Shown: positions 18,467 to 27,753 of the stretch, piece by piece
Layout of the letters: each line of letters opens with the position of its first letter
How positions within the stretch are numbered: position 1 is the stretch's first letter
NCBI GenBank assembly: GCA_009786535.1
Contig: WQRX01000019.1
Location: 752 to 64,751, forward strand
Origin: Defluviitaleaceae bacterium
GTDB taxonomy: Bacteria; Bacillota; Clostridia; Lachnospirales; WQUN01
DNA length: 64,000 nt
Direction of reading: 5' to 3'
The notes under the pieces: model-generated
Databases searched by the model: none
Told to the model about the DNA's origin: nothing
Seen by the model: only the letters and a program-made list of their open reading frames with translations
Made by a program: the position numbers and the translations under genes

Positions 18467-18802
18467 TTAGTAGTTTTCCGCAATTAGCAATGAAATAAAC
18501 GCATTTATAAGCCCTTGTTGTTTTTCTGTACACAGCAGGGCTTTTTGCGTTATGGCGTTTATGCTTGATGCTTCGGTGCTTTTGCCGTGGCTTACGCCCA
18601 GCAGAAAATAATCGGGCGTTACGCGCAGGGCTTCGCATAGCTTCATCAACGTTTCGATGGTAGGCAGCGAATGGCTGTTTTCTATGTTGGATAACTGGTT
18701 AATGCTCATGTTTATTTTCTCTGTCAATTTTTCTTGGGTCATGTGAAGTTCTTTCCGCCGTGATGAAATGCGTGCGCCGATTTCAATGTAATTCAACTTC
18801 AA
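18467..18802 (-). CDS. XRE-family transcriptional regulator
   Basis: A 111-residue protein with an HTH at about 5-60 (ARISSRRKELHMTQEKL, then SINQLSNIENSHSLPTIETLMKL) and a helical C-terminal part. The open frame extends to 18892, but the first 30 codons have no domain. A TTG at 18802 has a GGGGGTGAG SD 7 bases upstream and is preferred. The upstream region to the divergent nuclease gene carries a strong palindrome (18849-18882), a likely operator for this protein. Confidence 0.82.
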   Translation of the reverse strand: MKLNYIEIGARISSRRKELHMTQEKLTEKINMSINQLSNIENSHSLPTIETLMKLCEALRVTPDYFLLGVSHGKSTEASSINAITQKALLCTEKQQGLINAFISLLIAENY

Positions 18803-18848
18803 AGGCTCACCCCCAAATGAAGATAAGCGATGTACATATGAATTGTGA

Positions 18849-18882
18849 TGCAATGCATTTGGATTTATTCCAATGCATTGCA
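18849..18882. promoter_or_regulatory. Palindromic operator candidate between divergent genes
   Basis: TGCAATGCATT (18849-18859) is matched by its exact reverse complement at 18872-18882, with a 12-base gap. It lies in the 139-bp gap between the XRE gene and the divergent nuclease lipoprotein, as expected for autoregulation of one or both. Confidence 0.6.
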
Positions 18883-18941
18883 TTGTACACATCGTACTTT
18901 TACATAATTATAACTTAATCTTATAAAAAGGAGCTTTTTTT

Positions 18942-19877
18942 ATGAAAACATGGTACAAAAAATTACCCTCGGCGCTGTGGGGTCTGGCACTCGCCCATTT
19001 ACTTATGTTCACCCTATTAACAGGGTGCGGCGCATTATTGGAAGATTTACAAACCACCCCCACGCTTACACCACAGGAAACACACACCCCTGCACAGGCA
19101 CCCCAAGTACCCGTACCTACACCTTCTCCGCCGCAACCCACACCGCAGCCCAAGCTCGAACTCGAAGAAGTACCCGAAGCGCCACCACTCCCCCACGGTC
19201 TAACCGAAGCCATCGTATCCCATGTAATTGACGGTGATACCATCGAACTTACCACGGGTGAGCGGGTGCGATTCATCGGAATAAACACGCCCGAAGACGG
19301 CGAAGCCGGCGCGGCAGAAGCCACAGCATTTGTGCGCAGCCGCATCGAAGGGCAAACCGTCTGGTTAGAACCCGACGGCAACAACACCGACAGACACGAT
19401 CGCTTGCGCCGTTTTATTTGGCTACAAATCCCCACCGACCCAAACAACGAAGCAGAAATACTGGCATACCAACTCAATGCCCAACTACTGGAAAGCGGTC
19501 ACGCCACAGCAATGATAGTCGGTACGATGCGGCACGAAGCGCTCTTCACACGATTATCACCCGCGCCAACGCCAGAACCTGAGCCTACGATAACAATGGG
19601 CATCATTTCTGCGCCAACACAAGCGAGGCGAAGCGAAGTCCATACTATCGTCTTCCAAGGCGAACCTAATACGATATACAATTTATCTATCTTGTCCGCT
19701 GCTCGCACACCTCGCTTACTAACTGCCGCAGGATTAGGTTATGCAACATCAAACGGCGAAGGCATTGTTTCATGGACATGGCTTGTCGGACCTAATACAG
19801 GCGCAGGTACGCAACGCGCCACCATAAGCGGAGGCGGGAAAATGGTCCGCCATGAAATTCGCATTGTTGTAAACTAG
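18942..19877 (+). CDS. Secreted thermonuclease-like lipoprotein
   Basis: The 311-residue protein has a signal peptide with a lipobox (LLTGCG, Cys about 29), a Pro/Thr-rich spacer (about 40-85), then a staphylococcal-nuclease-like domain: VIDGDTIEL, RVRFIGINTPE and DRHDRLRRFIWL supply the Ca2+ and catalytic Asp, Arg and Glu positions. The last 85 residues look like a beta-rich, Ig-like module (VHTIVFQGEPNTIYNLSI to EIRIVV). It would be anchored outside the membrane and could degrade DNA or RNA. An AAGGAGC SD precedes the ATG. It diverges from the XRE gene. Confidence 0.85.
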   Translation: MKTWYKKLPSALWGLALAHLLMFTLLTGCGALLEDLQTTPTLTPQETHTPAQAPQVPVPTPSPPQPTPQPKLELEEVPEAPPLPHGLTEAIVSHVIDGDTIELTTGERVRFIGINTPEDGEAGAAEATAFVRSRIEGQTVWLEPDGNNTDRHDRLRRFIWLQIPTDPNNEAEILAYQLNAQLLESGHATAMIVGTMRHEALFTRLSPAPTPEPEPTITMGIISAPTQARRSEVHTIVFQGEPNTIYNLSILSAARTPRLLTAAGLGYATSNGEGIVSWTWLVGPNTGAGTQRATISGGGKMVRHEIRIVVN

Positions 19878-19902
19878 CCCCACACCTCACCCCACGCAAG
19901 GC

Positions 19903-19930
19903 TAGACTTTTACCCCGGAATATATATAAT
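19903..19930 (+). promoter_or_regulatory. Promoter predicting a leaderless transcript
   Basis: TAGACT (19903-19908), a 16-base spacer and TATAAT (19925-19930) place the transcription start at about 19937-19939, at the ATG of the Bro-N gene. No SD is present in between. Confidence 0.55.
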
Positions 19931-19938
19931 CATTCTCC

Positions 19939-20394
19939 ATGAAGCATATAGACGATATTTTCAAAGCCCATCCCGTACGCACATTATGGGACGACACTGC
20001 GCAAAAATGGTGGTTTTGCGCAGTGGATATTTGCGCCCTTCTCAATGGTGGTGATACCCAAAAAGCGCGAATTTATTGGAATACACACAAGTGCCGTACC
20101 CTCGCGGAAGAAAGTCAACCACTTACAATCTGTAATCAGTTGAAAATGAAATCCCATGACGGGAAGCTACGATTTACTGACGTGTTGGACACAGAGGAAG
20201 TGCTGTATCTCATCGCCGCCGTCCCCGCGAAAACGCCCTTCAAGCGTTGGCTTGCCCATGCCGCCGCCAACGGATATGCCGCACGGCAGTTGGAAAACCT
20301 GGCCAAACGCAACGCCGCAAGCACCATGCGGGAAATTGCGGTGGAAAACATGCCGCTAAAGCGGCAGACGGTACGCAGAGAGCGGTTAGTGTAG
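19939..20394 (+). CDS. Bro-N domain protein (phage antirepressor-like)
   Basis: The 151-residue protein matches the Bro-N DNA-binding domain found in phage antirepressors: WWFCAVDICALLN near residue 25, GKLRFTDVLDTEEVLYLIAA at about 75-95, and TPFKRWLAHAA. The usual C-terminal antirepressor domain is missing, replaced by a short Arg/Lys-rich tail. No other phage genes are adjacent, so it is either a phage remnant or a domesticated regulator. The ATG sits 9 bases after a TATAAT box with no SD. Confidence 0.7.
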   Translation: MKHIDDIFKAHPVRTLWDDTAQKWWFCAVDICALLNGGDTQKARIYWNTHKCRTLAEESQPLTICNQLKMKSHDGKLRFTDVLDTEEVLYLIAAVPAKTPFKRWLAHAAANGYAARQLENLAKRNAASTMREIAVENMPLKRQTVRRERLV

Positions 20395-20458
20395 GGGGAT
20401 ATCAACGCCATTTTTTGTAATGTATATTTCCGTAATTTGCGGAGGAATAAGCCTACGC

Positions 20459-20487
20459 TTGCCACGCCCCCGCACTACATATATAAT
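20459..20487 (+). promoter_or_regulatory. Sigma-A promoter of the RND exporter
   Basis: TTGCCA (20459-20464), 17 bases, TATAAT (20482-20487). The leader is about 120 bases and contains a small GTGCG/CGCAC hairpin near 20552-20573. Confidence 0.65.
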
Positions 20488-20612
20488 AGTTCGGTTTGCA
20501 TACAGCCGATTTTTGTTGAGGTTCAATTGAGATTTGCCTTGCAAACTGCCCCCTAGTGCGCGGCAGTACCGCACAGTTCCCATAAAACTTCCCATAGAAA
20601 GAAGGAACATAC

Positions 20613-23600
20613 ATGCTAGAAAAAATGAGCGTACGCAAGCCCTTTACCGTTTTGGTGGGCGTTATTTTAGTAATTGTGCTTGGCGTGGTGTCGATTATGA
20701 ACACCCCCACCGATTTGCTGCCAAGCATGGACCTGCCCGTTTCCATGGTTGTGACCACCTACATTGGTGCAACACCCGAGCAGGTTGAACGCGACGTAAG
20801 CATTCCCATGGAAAGCCGCATGAGTACGTTAAGCGGTATCGAAATGGTGCAAAGCATTTCTGCCGAGCATATGAGCTTTATGATTCTTATGTTCACCGAT
20901 GATACAAATATGGATTCGGCTTCGCTGGAAATACGGGAAGCGCTGGACATGATGCAGCTGCCCGACGGCGTAGGTCGCCCCATGATGATTCGCCTTAACC
21001 CCGAAATGCTGCCAATAATGACCGCCAACATTCACAAAGAAGGCGTAACCATTGAAGAACTCTCCGAATTTGCCCGCTACACCGTAACCCCCGCGTTAGA
21101 AGGTGTACCCGGCGTTGCCATGGTAAGCCTTTCGGGGCTTGTGCAAAACCAAATGCACGTAGTTATCGAGCAAGCGCGTATTGATGCGGTAAACGCCGAA
21201 TTAGCGGAAGTAATGGGCGCAATGATTGAAATGATGACCGCCGCCGCAATGGCAGAAGCACAGGCGCAAATTGAAGCCACGCTGGAAGCCGCCGCTATAG
21301 AAATGTTTGAGTCCCTTTACGGAGCAATTGTAGAGGCACGGTTGGAAGAACTGGTGGCAGAAGGCATGGACCCCTCGGAAGCCTTTATGCAAATAACAAC
21401 AATCGAACATCCCATGCACCTGCACGTTGTAAACCAAGAAGTAGAAGCCGCCATGGAAGTAATGGCGTTAGAAATCGCGGCAGAAATGCAAGCCGAAATG
21501 ACTGCCCAAGCCGACGCCCCACAAGAAATGCCCCCCATGGGGCTTCCTGCGGAAATGCTTACCGTAGAAACCATTCACGGCATGTTGTTTGCGCAAAACT
21601 TCGCCATGCCTGCGGGTATGATAACCGAAGACGACTTCGATTTTATGGTGCGTGTGGGCGACCGCTTTGAAGACGCGGACGAAATTCGCAATATGCTTAT
21701 CTTCGACCCCGCCGCAATGGGGCTTATGGGCGTAGACCCCGTTCGCCTTTCCGACATCGCCGACATTTTTATCACCAACGACGCGCACCTTACCTTTACC
21801 CGCGTTAACGGCAACCCTTCCGTTATGTTTAGCATTCAACGCCAAAGCGAATTTACGACCGCCGATATCGCAAGTGCCGTGCGCGACCGTATGGAAGCGT
21901 TAGAAGCCGAACACCCGGGACTTGGCTTTGCCGTACTCATGGACCAAGGGGAAATGATTGGCGTTGTTATCGGCGGCGTGTTGAACTCATTATTGTGGGG
22001 CGGTTTACTTGCAGTAATTATTCTCCTGCTTTTCCTGCGCGATATAAGACCTACGTTAATTGTAGCCGTTTCAATTCCCGTTAGCTTATTGCTTGCGTTT
22101 ACGCTTATGTACTTTACGGGGGTTAGCTTAAACATGCTTTCCATGGGCGGGCTTGCCCTTGCGGTAGGTATGCTTGTGGATAACTCCATCGTAGTTATCG
22201 AAAATATTTACCGTATGCGCCTTACAACCGACCGAAGCGCCGCGCGTGCCGCCGTTTCGGGCACACGGCAGGTGGCGGGCGCAATTATGGTAGCAAGCTT
22301 AACGACGATATCCGTTTTCTTCCCCATTGTATTTACACAGGGTATTACCCGCCAGTTGTTTACGGATTTGGCGTTAACCATTGGCTTCTCGCTTATGGCG
22401 AGCTTAATTATCGCCCTTACGGTTGTGCCTGCCGCCTCCAGCGTAATGCTCAAAAATATGAAAAAAGACCACGAGGGTCGCTTATTTACAAAATTTGTGG
22501 ACGGCTATGAAAAGCTGCTGCGCGGCGCACTGCGCTTTAAATTCCCTGTATTGCTAGTTGCCGTTGCATTGTTTGCCGTTACCTTCTGGGGTATTAGCCA
22601 ACGCGGCATGGAGCTTTTCCCCGCAATGGACATGGGGCAAATCTCCATCGAAGCAACCTTAGGCGAATACGCCACCTTTGAAGAAGCCGTAGCCGCGGCG
22701 GAGGCACTCTCCGACCGCGTACTCGCCATACACGACGTGGAAACCGTAGGCATAAGCGTAGGCGGCGGCGGAATGATGGAAATGATGGCGGCAGGCATGG
22801 GCTTTGGCGGTATGGGCGCGGGTGGCGGCGCACAAGGTACAAACATTACTATGTACGTACTCACGGGCGATGACCGTAATTACACCCACACGCAGCTGCT
22901 TGACCAAATTCAAGCAATCGGCGATTCGCTCGGGCTGGAAATGGAAGCAGACGGCGGCGACATGGGTATGGAAATGATGATGGGTGAAGCCATTTCTATC
23001 CGCATTGAAGGGCGCGAGCTGGACGATATCCGTGATACCGCAATAGCGGTAGCCGATTTAGTGCGCACCGTACCCGGCACATATAATGTAACCGACTTAG
23101 TTGAAGCAGGCGCACACGAGCTGCGCGTAGTTGTAAATAAGGACGCCGCCATGGCGCAGGGCTTAACCGTTGCACAGGTATTTATGGCGGTAAATGCGTA
23201 TATTACCGCGCCGGAGCGGTCCATGAACATGACGTTAAACGGGCGCACGTATGAGATTATTGTATCGGACGGCGATTTTACCATGCCCGACCGCTACGCA
23301 ATTTCAGCCATGCAGCTCTCAACCATGACAGGCTATGTAACCCTATCCGACATTGCCGAGGTACACGAAGATATCGGATTCACCTCTATTGCCCGTATGA
23401 ACCGCAACCGCTTTGTAAACGTAACGGGCGAACTTTTGGACGGCTACAATGTGACCCTCGTAAATGCCGAAATCGAACGCCTGCTTGCCGACTTTACCCC
23501 CATCGGCAACACGCAAATTATCATGGGCGGCGAAGCCGAAGCCATTGCCGAAGCAATGGGCGACTTACTCCTTATGCTATTGCTTGCGCTGATATTTATC

Positions 23601-24083
23601 TACCTTATCATGGTGGCGCAATTCCAGTCGCTGCTCTCACCCTTCATTATTATGCTAACCATTCCCCTTGCCTTCACAGGCGGCTTTATTGCCCTGCTCA
23701 TTGCGGGAATGTCCATGAGCATAGTTGCAATGATTGGTTTAATCCTGCTTGCAGGCGTTTCCACCAACAACGGCATTGTTTACATTTCACGCGTTAACCA
23801 AATGCGCTGGGAGGGCATGTCTAAAAAAGATGCCATCATCGACGCAGGGCGCAAGCGTATCCGCCCCATTCTCATGATGGCAATTTCCACTATTTTTGCT
23901 ATGAGCGTAATGGCGATGGGCTTCGGCGAGGGCACGGAAATGATGCAACCCATGGCAATCGCCATCATCGGCGGGCTAATTTACGCCACCGCAATGACCC
24001 TGTTTGTCGCCCCCATACTGTACGACCTACTACACAGAGATAAAGATGTCACAAAAGAAGATTTGGACGGGGAAGAGGAATAA
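20613..24083 (+). CDS. RND-family efflux transporter, Met-rich, with a large insertion
   Basis: This 1156-residue inner-membrane protein belongs to the AcrB/SwrC group of proton-driven exporters. The first helix (about 9-29) leads to a porter domain, a central six-helix block around 450-640 with GGLALAVGMLVDNSIVVIEN, a second porter domain and a last helix block (about 980-1140). Typical members have about 1030-1050 residues. The excess is mainly an Ala/Glu/Met-rich helical insertion at about 203-320. Two further Met/Gly-rich segments lie at about 716-740 and 781-793. There is no adaptor or outer-membrane partner next to it, as for B. subtilis SwrC. Substrates are unknown; Met clusters raise the idea of soft metals. 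Confidence 0.9.
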   Translation: MLEKMSVRKPFTVLVGVILVIVLGVVSIMNTPTDLLPSMDLPVSMVVTTYIGATPEQVERDVSIPMESRMSTLSGIEMVQSISAEHMSFMILMFTDDTNMDSASLEIREALDMMQLPDGVGRPMMIRLNPEMLPIMTANIHKEGVTIEELSEFARYTVTPALEGVPGVAMVSLSGLVQNQMHVVIEQARIDAVNAELAEVMGAMIEMMTAAAMAEAQAQIEATLEAAAIEMFESLYGAIVEARLEELVAEGMDPSEAFMQITTIEHPMHLHVVNQEVEAAMEVMALEIAAEMQAEMTAQADAPQEMPPMGLPAEMLTVETIHGMLFAQNFAMPAGMITEDDFDFMVRVGDRFEDADEIRNMLIFDPAAMGLMGVDPVRLSDIADIFITNDAHLTFTRVNGNPSVMFSIQRQSEFTTADIASAVRDRMEALEAEHPGLGFAVLMDQGEMIGVVIGGVLNSLLWGGLLAVIILLLFLRDIRPTLIVAVSIPVSLLLAFTLMYFTGVSLNMLSMGGLALAVGMLVDNSIVVIENIYRMRLTTDRSAARAAVSGTRQVAGAIMVASLTTISVFFPIVFTQGITRQLFTDLALTIGFSLMASLIIALTVVPAASSVMLKNMKKDHEGRLFTKFVDGYEKLLRGALRFKFPVLLVAVALFAVTFWGISQRGMELFPAMDMGQISIEATLGEYATFEEAVAAAEALSDRVLAIHDVETVGISVGGGGMMEMMAAGMGFGGMGAGGGAQGTNITMYVLTGDDRNYTHTQLLDQIQAIGDSLGLEMEADGGDMGMEMMMGEAISIRIEGRELDDIRDTAIAVADLVRTVPGTYNVTDLVEAGAHELRVVVNKDAAMAQGLTVAQVFMAVNAYITAPERSMNMTLNGRTYEIIVSDGDFTMPDRYAISAMQLSTMTGYVTLSDIAEVHEDIGFTSIARMNRNRFVNVTGELLDGYNVTLVNAEIERLLADFTPIGNTQIIMGGEAEAIAEAMGDLLLMLLLALIFIYLIMVAQFQSLLSPFIIMLTIPLAFTGGFIALLIAGMSMSIVAMIGLILLAGVSTNNGIVYISRVNQMRWEGMSKKDAIIDAGRKRIRPILMMAISTIFAMSVMAMGFGEGTEMMQPMAIAIIGGLIYATAMTLFVAPILYDLLHRDKDVTKEDLDGEEE

Positions 24084-24087
24084 AAGC

Positions 24088-24594
24088 TTACGCCCCATAA
24101 TACAGTGCGACCTTACCGCGTTTTTTCGTTTCCTGTACGTCAATTAGCCGCTGGTTAGTCGAGCCGCGAAATTTTAACCCAATTTCACGCAATTCGTGGA
24201 TATACGGTCCGTCAATCAAATAATCCGTTTGGCTAAGAAGCGCTTGGATATCGGAATCGTCCCGTTCTGCCAGTTCTTCATAGGTGTAGCCTGTAAACGT
24301 ACAAACGTCCCAGCCGATGCGCTTCGCTTCAATGGCGATTTGCGCAAGTTCGCCCGCTTGCAAAAACGGCTCACCGCCCGAAAACGTTATACCCCTTATA
24401 CGTTTACGACCGGGGCGCGGCTTTTTTATCATACGTAAAATTTCACGCACGCTGTATTCTTGCCCGCCGTCCAGCGGCCAGCTTTCGGGGTTGTGGCATT
24501 GCGCACACGCCGAAAGACAGCCCTGCACAAAAATAACTACCCGTATCCCGGGTCCGTCTACAATGCTTTCATACGAAAATCCTGCTAATCTCAT
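24088..24594 (-). CDS. nrdG: Anaerobic ribonucleotide reductase activase
   Basis: This 168-residue radical-SAM enzyme puts the glycyl radical on NrdD. It has DGPGIRVVIFVQGC followed by the cluster motif CLSACAQC and GITFSGGEPF. It lies downstream of nrdD on the same strand, separated by 195 bases with a strong hairpin. It ends 4 bases from the RND gene stop, read toward it. Confidence 0.94.
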   Translation of the reverse strand: MRLAGFSYESIVDGPGIRVVIFVQGCLSACAQCHNPESWPLDGGQEYSVREILRMIKKPRPGRKRIRGITFSGGEPFLQAGELAQIAIEAKRIGWDVCTFTGYTYEELAERDDSDIQALLSQTDYLIDGPYIHELREIGLKFRGSTNQRLIDVQETKKRGKVALYYGA

Positions 24595-24647
24595 GTTTAA
24601 TGCTCCTAAAAAGATTAAGGTCTTGGGGCTTGGTGTTATTTTATATT

Positions 24648-24685
24648 AAAAATTTGGGGCTCGCGTACGCGAACCCCCAGATTTT
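24648..24685. terminator. Hairpin between nrdD and nrdG
   Basis: A stem centred at 24666/24667 includes the perfect 12-mer TCGCGTACGCGA and extends with GGGG/CCCC and A/T ends, giving a T-tract on either strand. It may be a partial terminator that lowers nrdG expression or an mRNA stabiliser. The remaining bases 24595-24789 show no gene. Confidence 0.55.
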
Positions 24686-24789
24686 TATGGCAAATAACAT
24701 AACAAGCACAATATTAAAGTTTTTGTCGAACTTTTTTTAGTCGCCGAAGGCGGTCTTAATCTTTAAATCATTTAATCTTTAAAATCCCC

Positions 24790-26934
24790 TCAAACCTCAT
24801 GTTTCTCTCTGTTGCTCTCCTCAGCCTTCTTGCTGTCGTTAAACCTGTCCAGCGTGGATAAATAGCCCGTAATTCTGCGTACGCGGCTAATATTGTCGCT
24901 GGAGCAGCGGGTACAGTTATTTTCGTTAATTAAACCGTTTTGCCCGCATTCCTTACAAATATCTACAGGGAAGTTGATAGCAGCGTAACCCATGTCGGCC
25001 TCACCCATGGCGCGGATTAGGTCTTCAAAAACCTCGATGTTGGTATCAGGGGCGGAAACAAGCTCTACATAAGAAATATGCCCCGCGTTGCAATATTTAT
25101 GATAGGGACCCTCGGTTGCGATTTTTTCCAGCGCGGTAATTTTGTATTCCACGGGTACGTGGAAGGAATTTGTATACCATTTTTTATCGGTTACGCCTGC
25201 AATTGCGCCAAATTTTTCAAAATCGGAACGCAACAAACGCCCCGCCAACTCTTCTGCCGGAGTGGCAAGAAGGGTAATGTTCATGGAATGCTTTTGGCTT
25301 GCCTCGTCACAACGGCGGCGCATATGGCTGATAATGGATATGCCCAACGCCTGGGAGCCGGGGTTTTCCCCATGATGCTTGCCTGTAAGGGCAACAAGAC
25401 ATTCCGCAAGTCCAATAAAGCCTACGCTTAATGTACCGTGCTTTGCCGCGGGTTCAATTTTATCATCCATGCCCAGCTTTTCGCTGTCTACGTATAGCTT
25501 TTGCCCCATAAGAAAAGGGAAGTCCCGTACTTTTAAGTTTTTCTGCACATCGTAACGGGTGAGGAGCTGCTTGATGGTAAAGTCCAGTATTTCGTCTAAA
25601 CGCTTCCAAAAGTCGGGCATGTCCTGCTTGGCACGTATACCTAAGCGCGGTAAATTGATGGTAGAGAAGCTTAAATTGCCCCGCCCGTCGGTGACCTGTG
25701 GACCGTTAATATTGGCGATAACGCGGGTGCGGCAGCCCATGTAGCCTACTTCATCATCGTACATGGCGTTAAAGGTCGCGTCTTGGAACGAGAAGGTAGG
25801 CATTAACCGCTTACACGCGGTATGCATTGCAATTTGCAGCAAATCGTAATTGGGGTCTTCGGGTTCGGTATTAATGCCGTCTTTTACTTTGAAGCAGACA
25901 TTGGGGAACATAGGCGTTTCGCCGCGACCCAGCCCGCTTGCATAAGCCTTTAAGAAGCATTCCGTTATCATGCGCCCGCCGCGGGACGTGTCCGTACCTA
26001 AGTTTACGCTGGAGAATGGCACCTGCGCCCCCGCACGGGAATGCATGGTGTTTAAGTTGTAAATAAAGCCTTCCATGGCTTGGTAAGTTTCTTCATAGGT
26101 GCGCTTTTCAATGAGTTCGGATACGTCCTTGTCTTTTGCGCCCGTTAGCTTTAAATCGCCCAGCGAGCTTTGAAGCAACCGCTCCTGCCGTGCGTATTCC
26201 ACTTCTACAAAATGGGATAAATCGCGGTCAAAAAAGCCGAAGCTTTGCCCGCCGTGCATGTCGTTTTGGTTGGATTGGAGAATAATTGCCGCCAGTGCCG
26301 CCGCAGTGCGAATGCTTTTGGGCGATTTAATAAAGCCATGACCGTTGCTAAAGCCGTCCTTTAGCATACGCCCCAGGGGAATTTGAATACAGGTCAATGT
26401 TTTACCGTACCAAGAAAGGTCGTGAATATGCATGTCCCCTTCCAAGTGGGCTTGCGCTTGTTCGGGGGGCAGTACACGGTTTAGGTAATAATTCTTGCTT
26501 GCCGCTTCGGAAATTTGAAGCACCTTAGCCGAAGGCGAATGCCCGACATTGGCGTTAGAGCGACTGGTTTCCTTCACAATTTCCGCTACGGCGTCCATGA
26601 GTTCGCTTCGCGCTTCGCGGATATGGGTGCGCTTGTTGCGGTACAAGATGTAGGACTTTGCCGCCTTGGTGTAACCGCCCTCGATAAGTACCTCTTCCAC
26701 CAAATCCTGTACGTTTTCTACGGTAAATTCCCCCGCGCCGTACTGGGCGTCCAGCTTTTTTAATACCTCAAGCGTAAGGGTTATTGGCAGAAGCCTGTCC
26801 ACATTGCCTTCGCCGTTGACAGCGGTAAAAACCTTTTCGATACAAGCGGTAATCTTATGTTCGTCAAACGGCATTTTCCGATTATCGCGCTTTACAATGT
26901 GTCGCAACTTAATCATCCCCAAACATTTATTCAT
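24790..26934 (-). CDS. nrdD: Anaerobic (class III) ribonucleoside-triphosphate reductase
   Basis: The 714-residue enzyme reduces NTPs to dNTPs under anoxia. An N-terminal ATP cone (about 10-100, with VKRDNRKMPFDEHKITACI) precedes the catalytic barrel. A C-terminal zinc site (CKECG ... CTRCSSD) is followed by RRITGYLSTLDRFN, the glycyl-radical loop with Gly in GYL. The start is uncertain: the ATG at 26934 has no clear SD, and an ATG at 26916 or a TTG at 26907 are alternatives. Confidence 0.95.
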   Translation of the reverse strand: MNKCLGMIKLRHIVKRDNRKMPFDEHKITACIEKVFTAVNGEGNVDRLLPITLTLEVLKKLDAQYGAGEFTVENVQDLVEEVLIEGGYTKAAKSYILYRNKRTHIREARSELMDAVAEIVKETSRSNANVGHSPSAKVLQISEAASKNYYLNRVLPPEQAQAHLEGDMHIHDLSWYGKTLTCIQIPLGRMLKDGFSNGHGFIKSPKSIRTAAALAAIILQSNQNDMHGGQSFGFFDRDLSHFVEVEYARQERLLQSSLGDLKLTGAKDKDVSELIEKRTYEETYQAMEGFIYNLNTMHSRAGAQVPFSSVNLGTDTSRGGRMITECFLKAYASGLGRGETPMFPNVCFKVKDGINTEPEDPNYDLLQIAMHTACKRLMPTFSFQDATFNAMYDDEVGYMGCRTRVIANINGPQVTDGRGNLSFSTINLPRLGIRAKQDMPDFWKRLDEILDFTIKQLLTRYDVQKNLKVRDFPFLMGQKLYVDSEKLGMDDKIEPAAKHGTLSVGFIGLAECLVALTGKHHGENPGSQALGISIISHMRRRCDEASQKHSMNITLLATPAEELAGRLLRSDFEKFGAIAGVTDKKWYTNSFHVPVEYKITALEKIATEGPYHKYCNAGHISYVELVSAPDTNIEVFEDLIRAMGEADMGYAAINFPVDICKECGQNGLINENNCTRCSSDNISRVRRITGYLSTLDRFNDSKKAEESNREKHEV

Positions 26935-26984
26935 TTAGCGGGATTATAAACCGCCGATTGGGGCAGCGTCAAATATGTGAGGAA

Positions 26985-27608
26985 TTACGCCAAATAAAAC
27001 ACTGCAATAATATGATGCGGACTGCGGGTATCTATGGGAAAATAATCGGGTATATATCCCTCCGGCGTTATAAATGAATGCCAATGGATAGATGCTTCAA
27101 TCCGAAACCTATACAATCCCCGTCGTAAATTGCCATATATTCGATTAAAATCTATAGCCACTTCCCACGAATACATAGGCGGGTACGGAGGCGCTGACGC
27201 AACCGGGAGAATATAATCAAAATATGAGGCAGGCATCATGCGCCAATGCGCACCATCAAAGAATTCCAAAACATAGCCAAATGATTCATTTTTATTGTTA
27301 CCGGGCATTCCCCAAAAGTTACCAAACCAAGGCAGAGAAATATAAAACTCAGTTGAATTATCAATGGTAAAAACATGCTTGTATACAACACTGCGAGGCG
27401 GACCGTCCCGCCGCCGACGCATTTCCCTTCCTATGTGTGTCATTGTTATTGGCTCTAATTCCGGAATAACTAAAACGGGGTGAATGTCGTCGCTATATAA
27501 TAAGTTTTCCCACCACGGTTCTTTTATAAATGCGAAATAAACAAATAAAAACAAAGCGACCACTAATATTAATAAACCAACAACCCACATATGCATCTTT
27601 TTTACCAT
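26985..27608 (-). CDS. Membrane-anchored protein with Ig-like extracellular domain, unknown
   Basis: The 207-residue protein has a single N-terminal membrane helix (about 6-28) and an outside domain rich in Trp, Tyr and Pro. The segment with YVLEFFDGAHWRMMP, then WEVAIDFNRIYGNLRRGLYRF and a final HHIIAVFYL resembles small bacterial Ig-like folds common in Clostridia (possibly Big_14-like). The ATG at 27608 has GGAG at 6-7 bases and is preferred over the upstream TTG. No function is suggested by neighbours. Confidence 0.6.
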   Translation of the reverse strand: MVKKMHMWVVGLLILVVALFLFVYFAFIKEPWWENLLYSDDIHPVLVIPELEPITMTHIGREMRRRRDGPPRSVVYKHVFTIDNSTEFYISLPWFGNFWGMPGNNKNESFGYVLEFFDGAHWRMMPASYFDYILPVASAPPYPPMYSWEVAIDFNRIYGNLRRGLYRFRIEASIHWHSFITPEGYIPDYFPIDTRSPHHIIAVFYLA

Positions 27609-27694
27609 TTTTAGCTCCAATCCAATTTAAATTTAAATCCTGACTATGTTGCAATTATAACCACCGTTGTTACGCCTTGCCAAGGGATATAACA

Positions 27695-27723
27695 TTGTCA
27701 TTTGCAACGCCGTTTGGTATATT
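27695..27723 (+). promoter_or_regulatory. Sigma-A promoter of rlmB-yacP-sigH
   Basis: TTGTCA (27695-27700), 17 bases, TATATT (27718-27723), about 30 bases before the rlmB ATG. Confidence 0.6.
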
Positions 27724-27753
27724 GGTTACATCCTAGTGAAATGAGTTGAACAC

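Noticed and set aside
18908..19477. 189-codon leftward frame opposite the nuclease lipoprotein
   Set aside because: Low-complexity Ser/Gly/Cys composition is the mirror of the Pro/Thr-rich linker; no gene signal.
20386..20610. 74-codon leftward frame in the RND leader
   Set aside because: It overlaps the RND promoter and the Bro-N end, has no recognisable domain and no clear SD.
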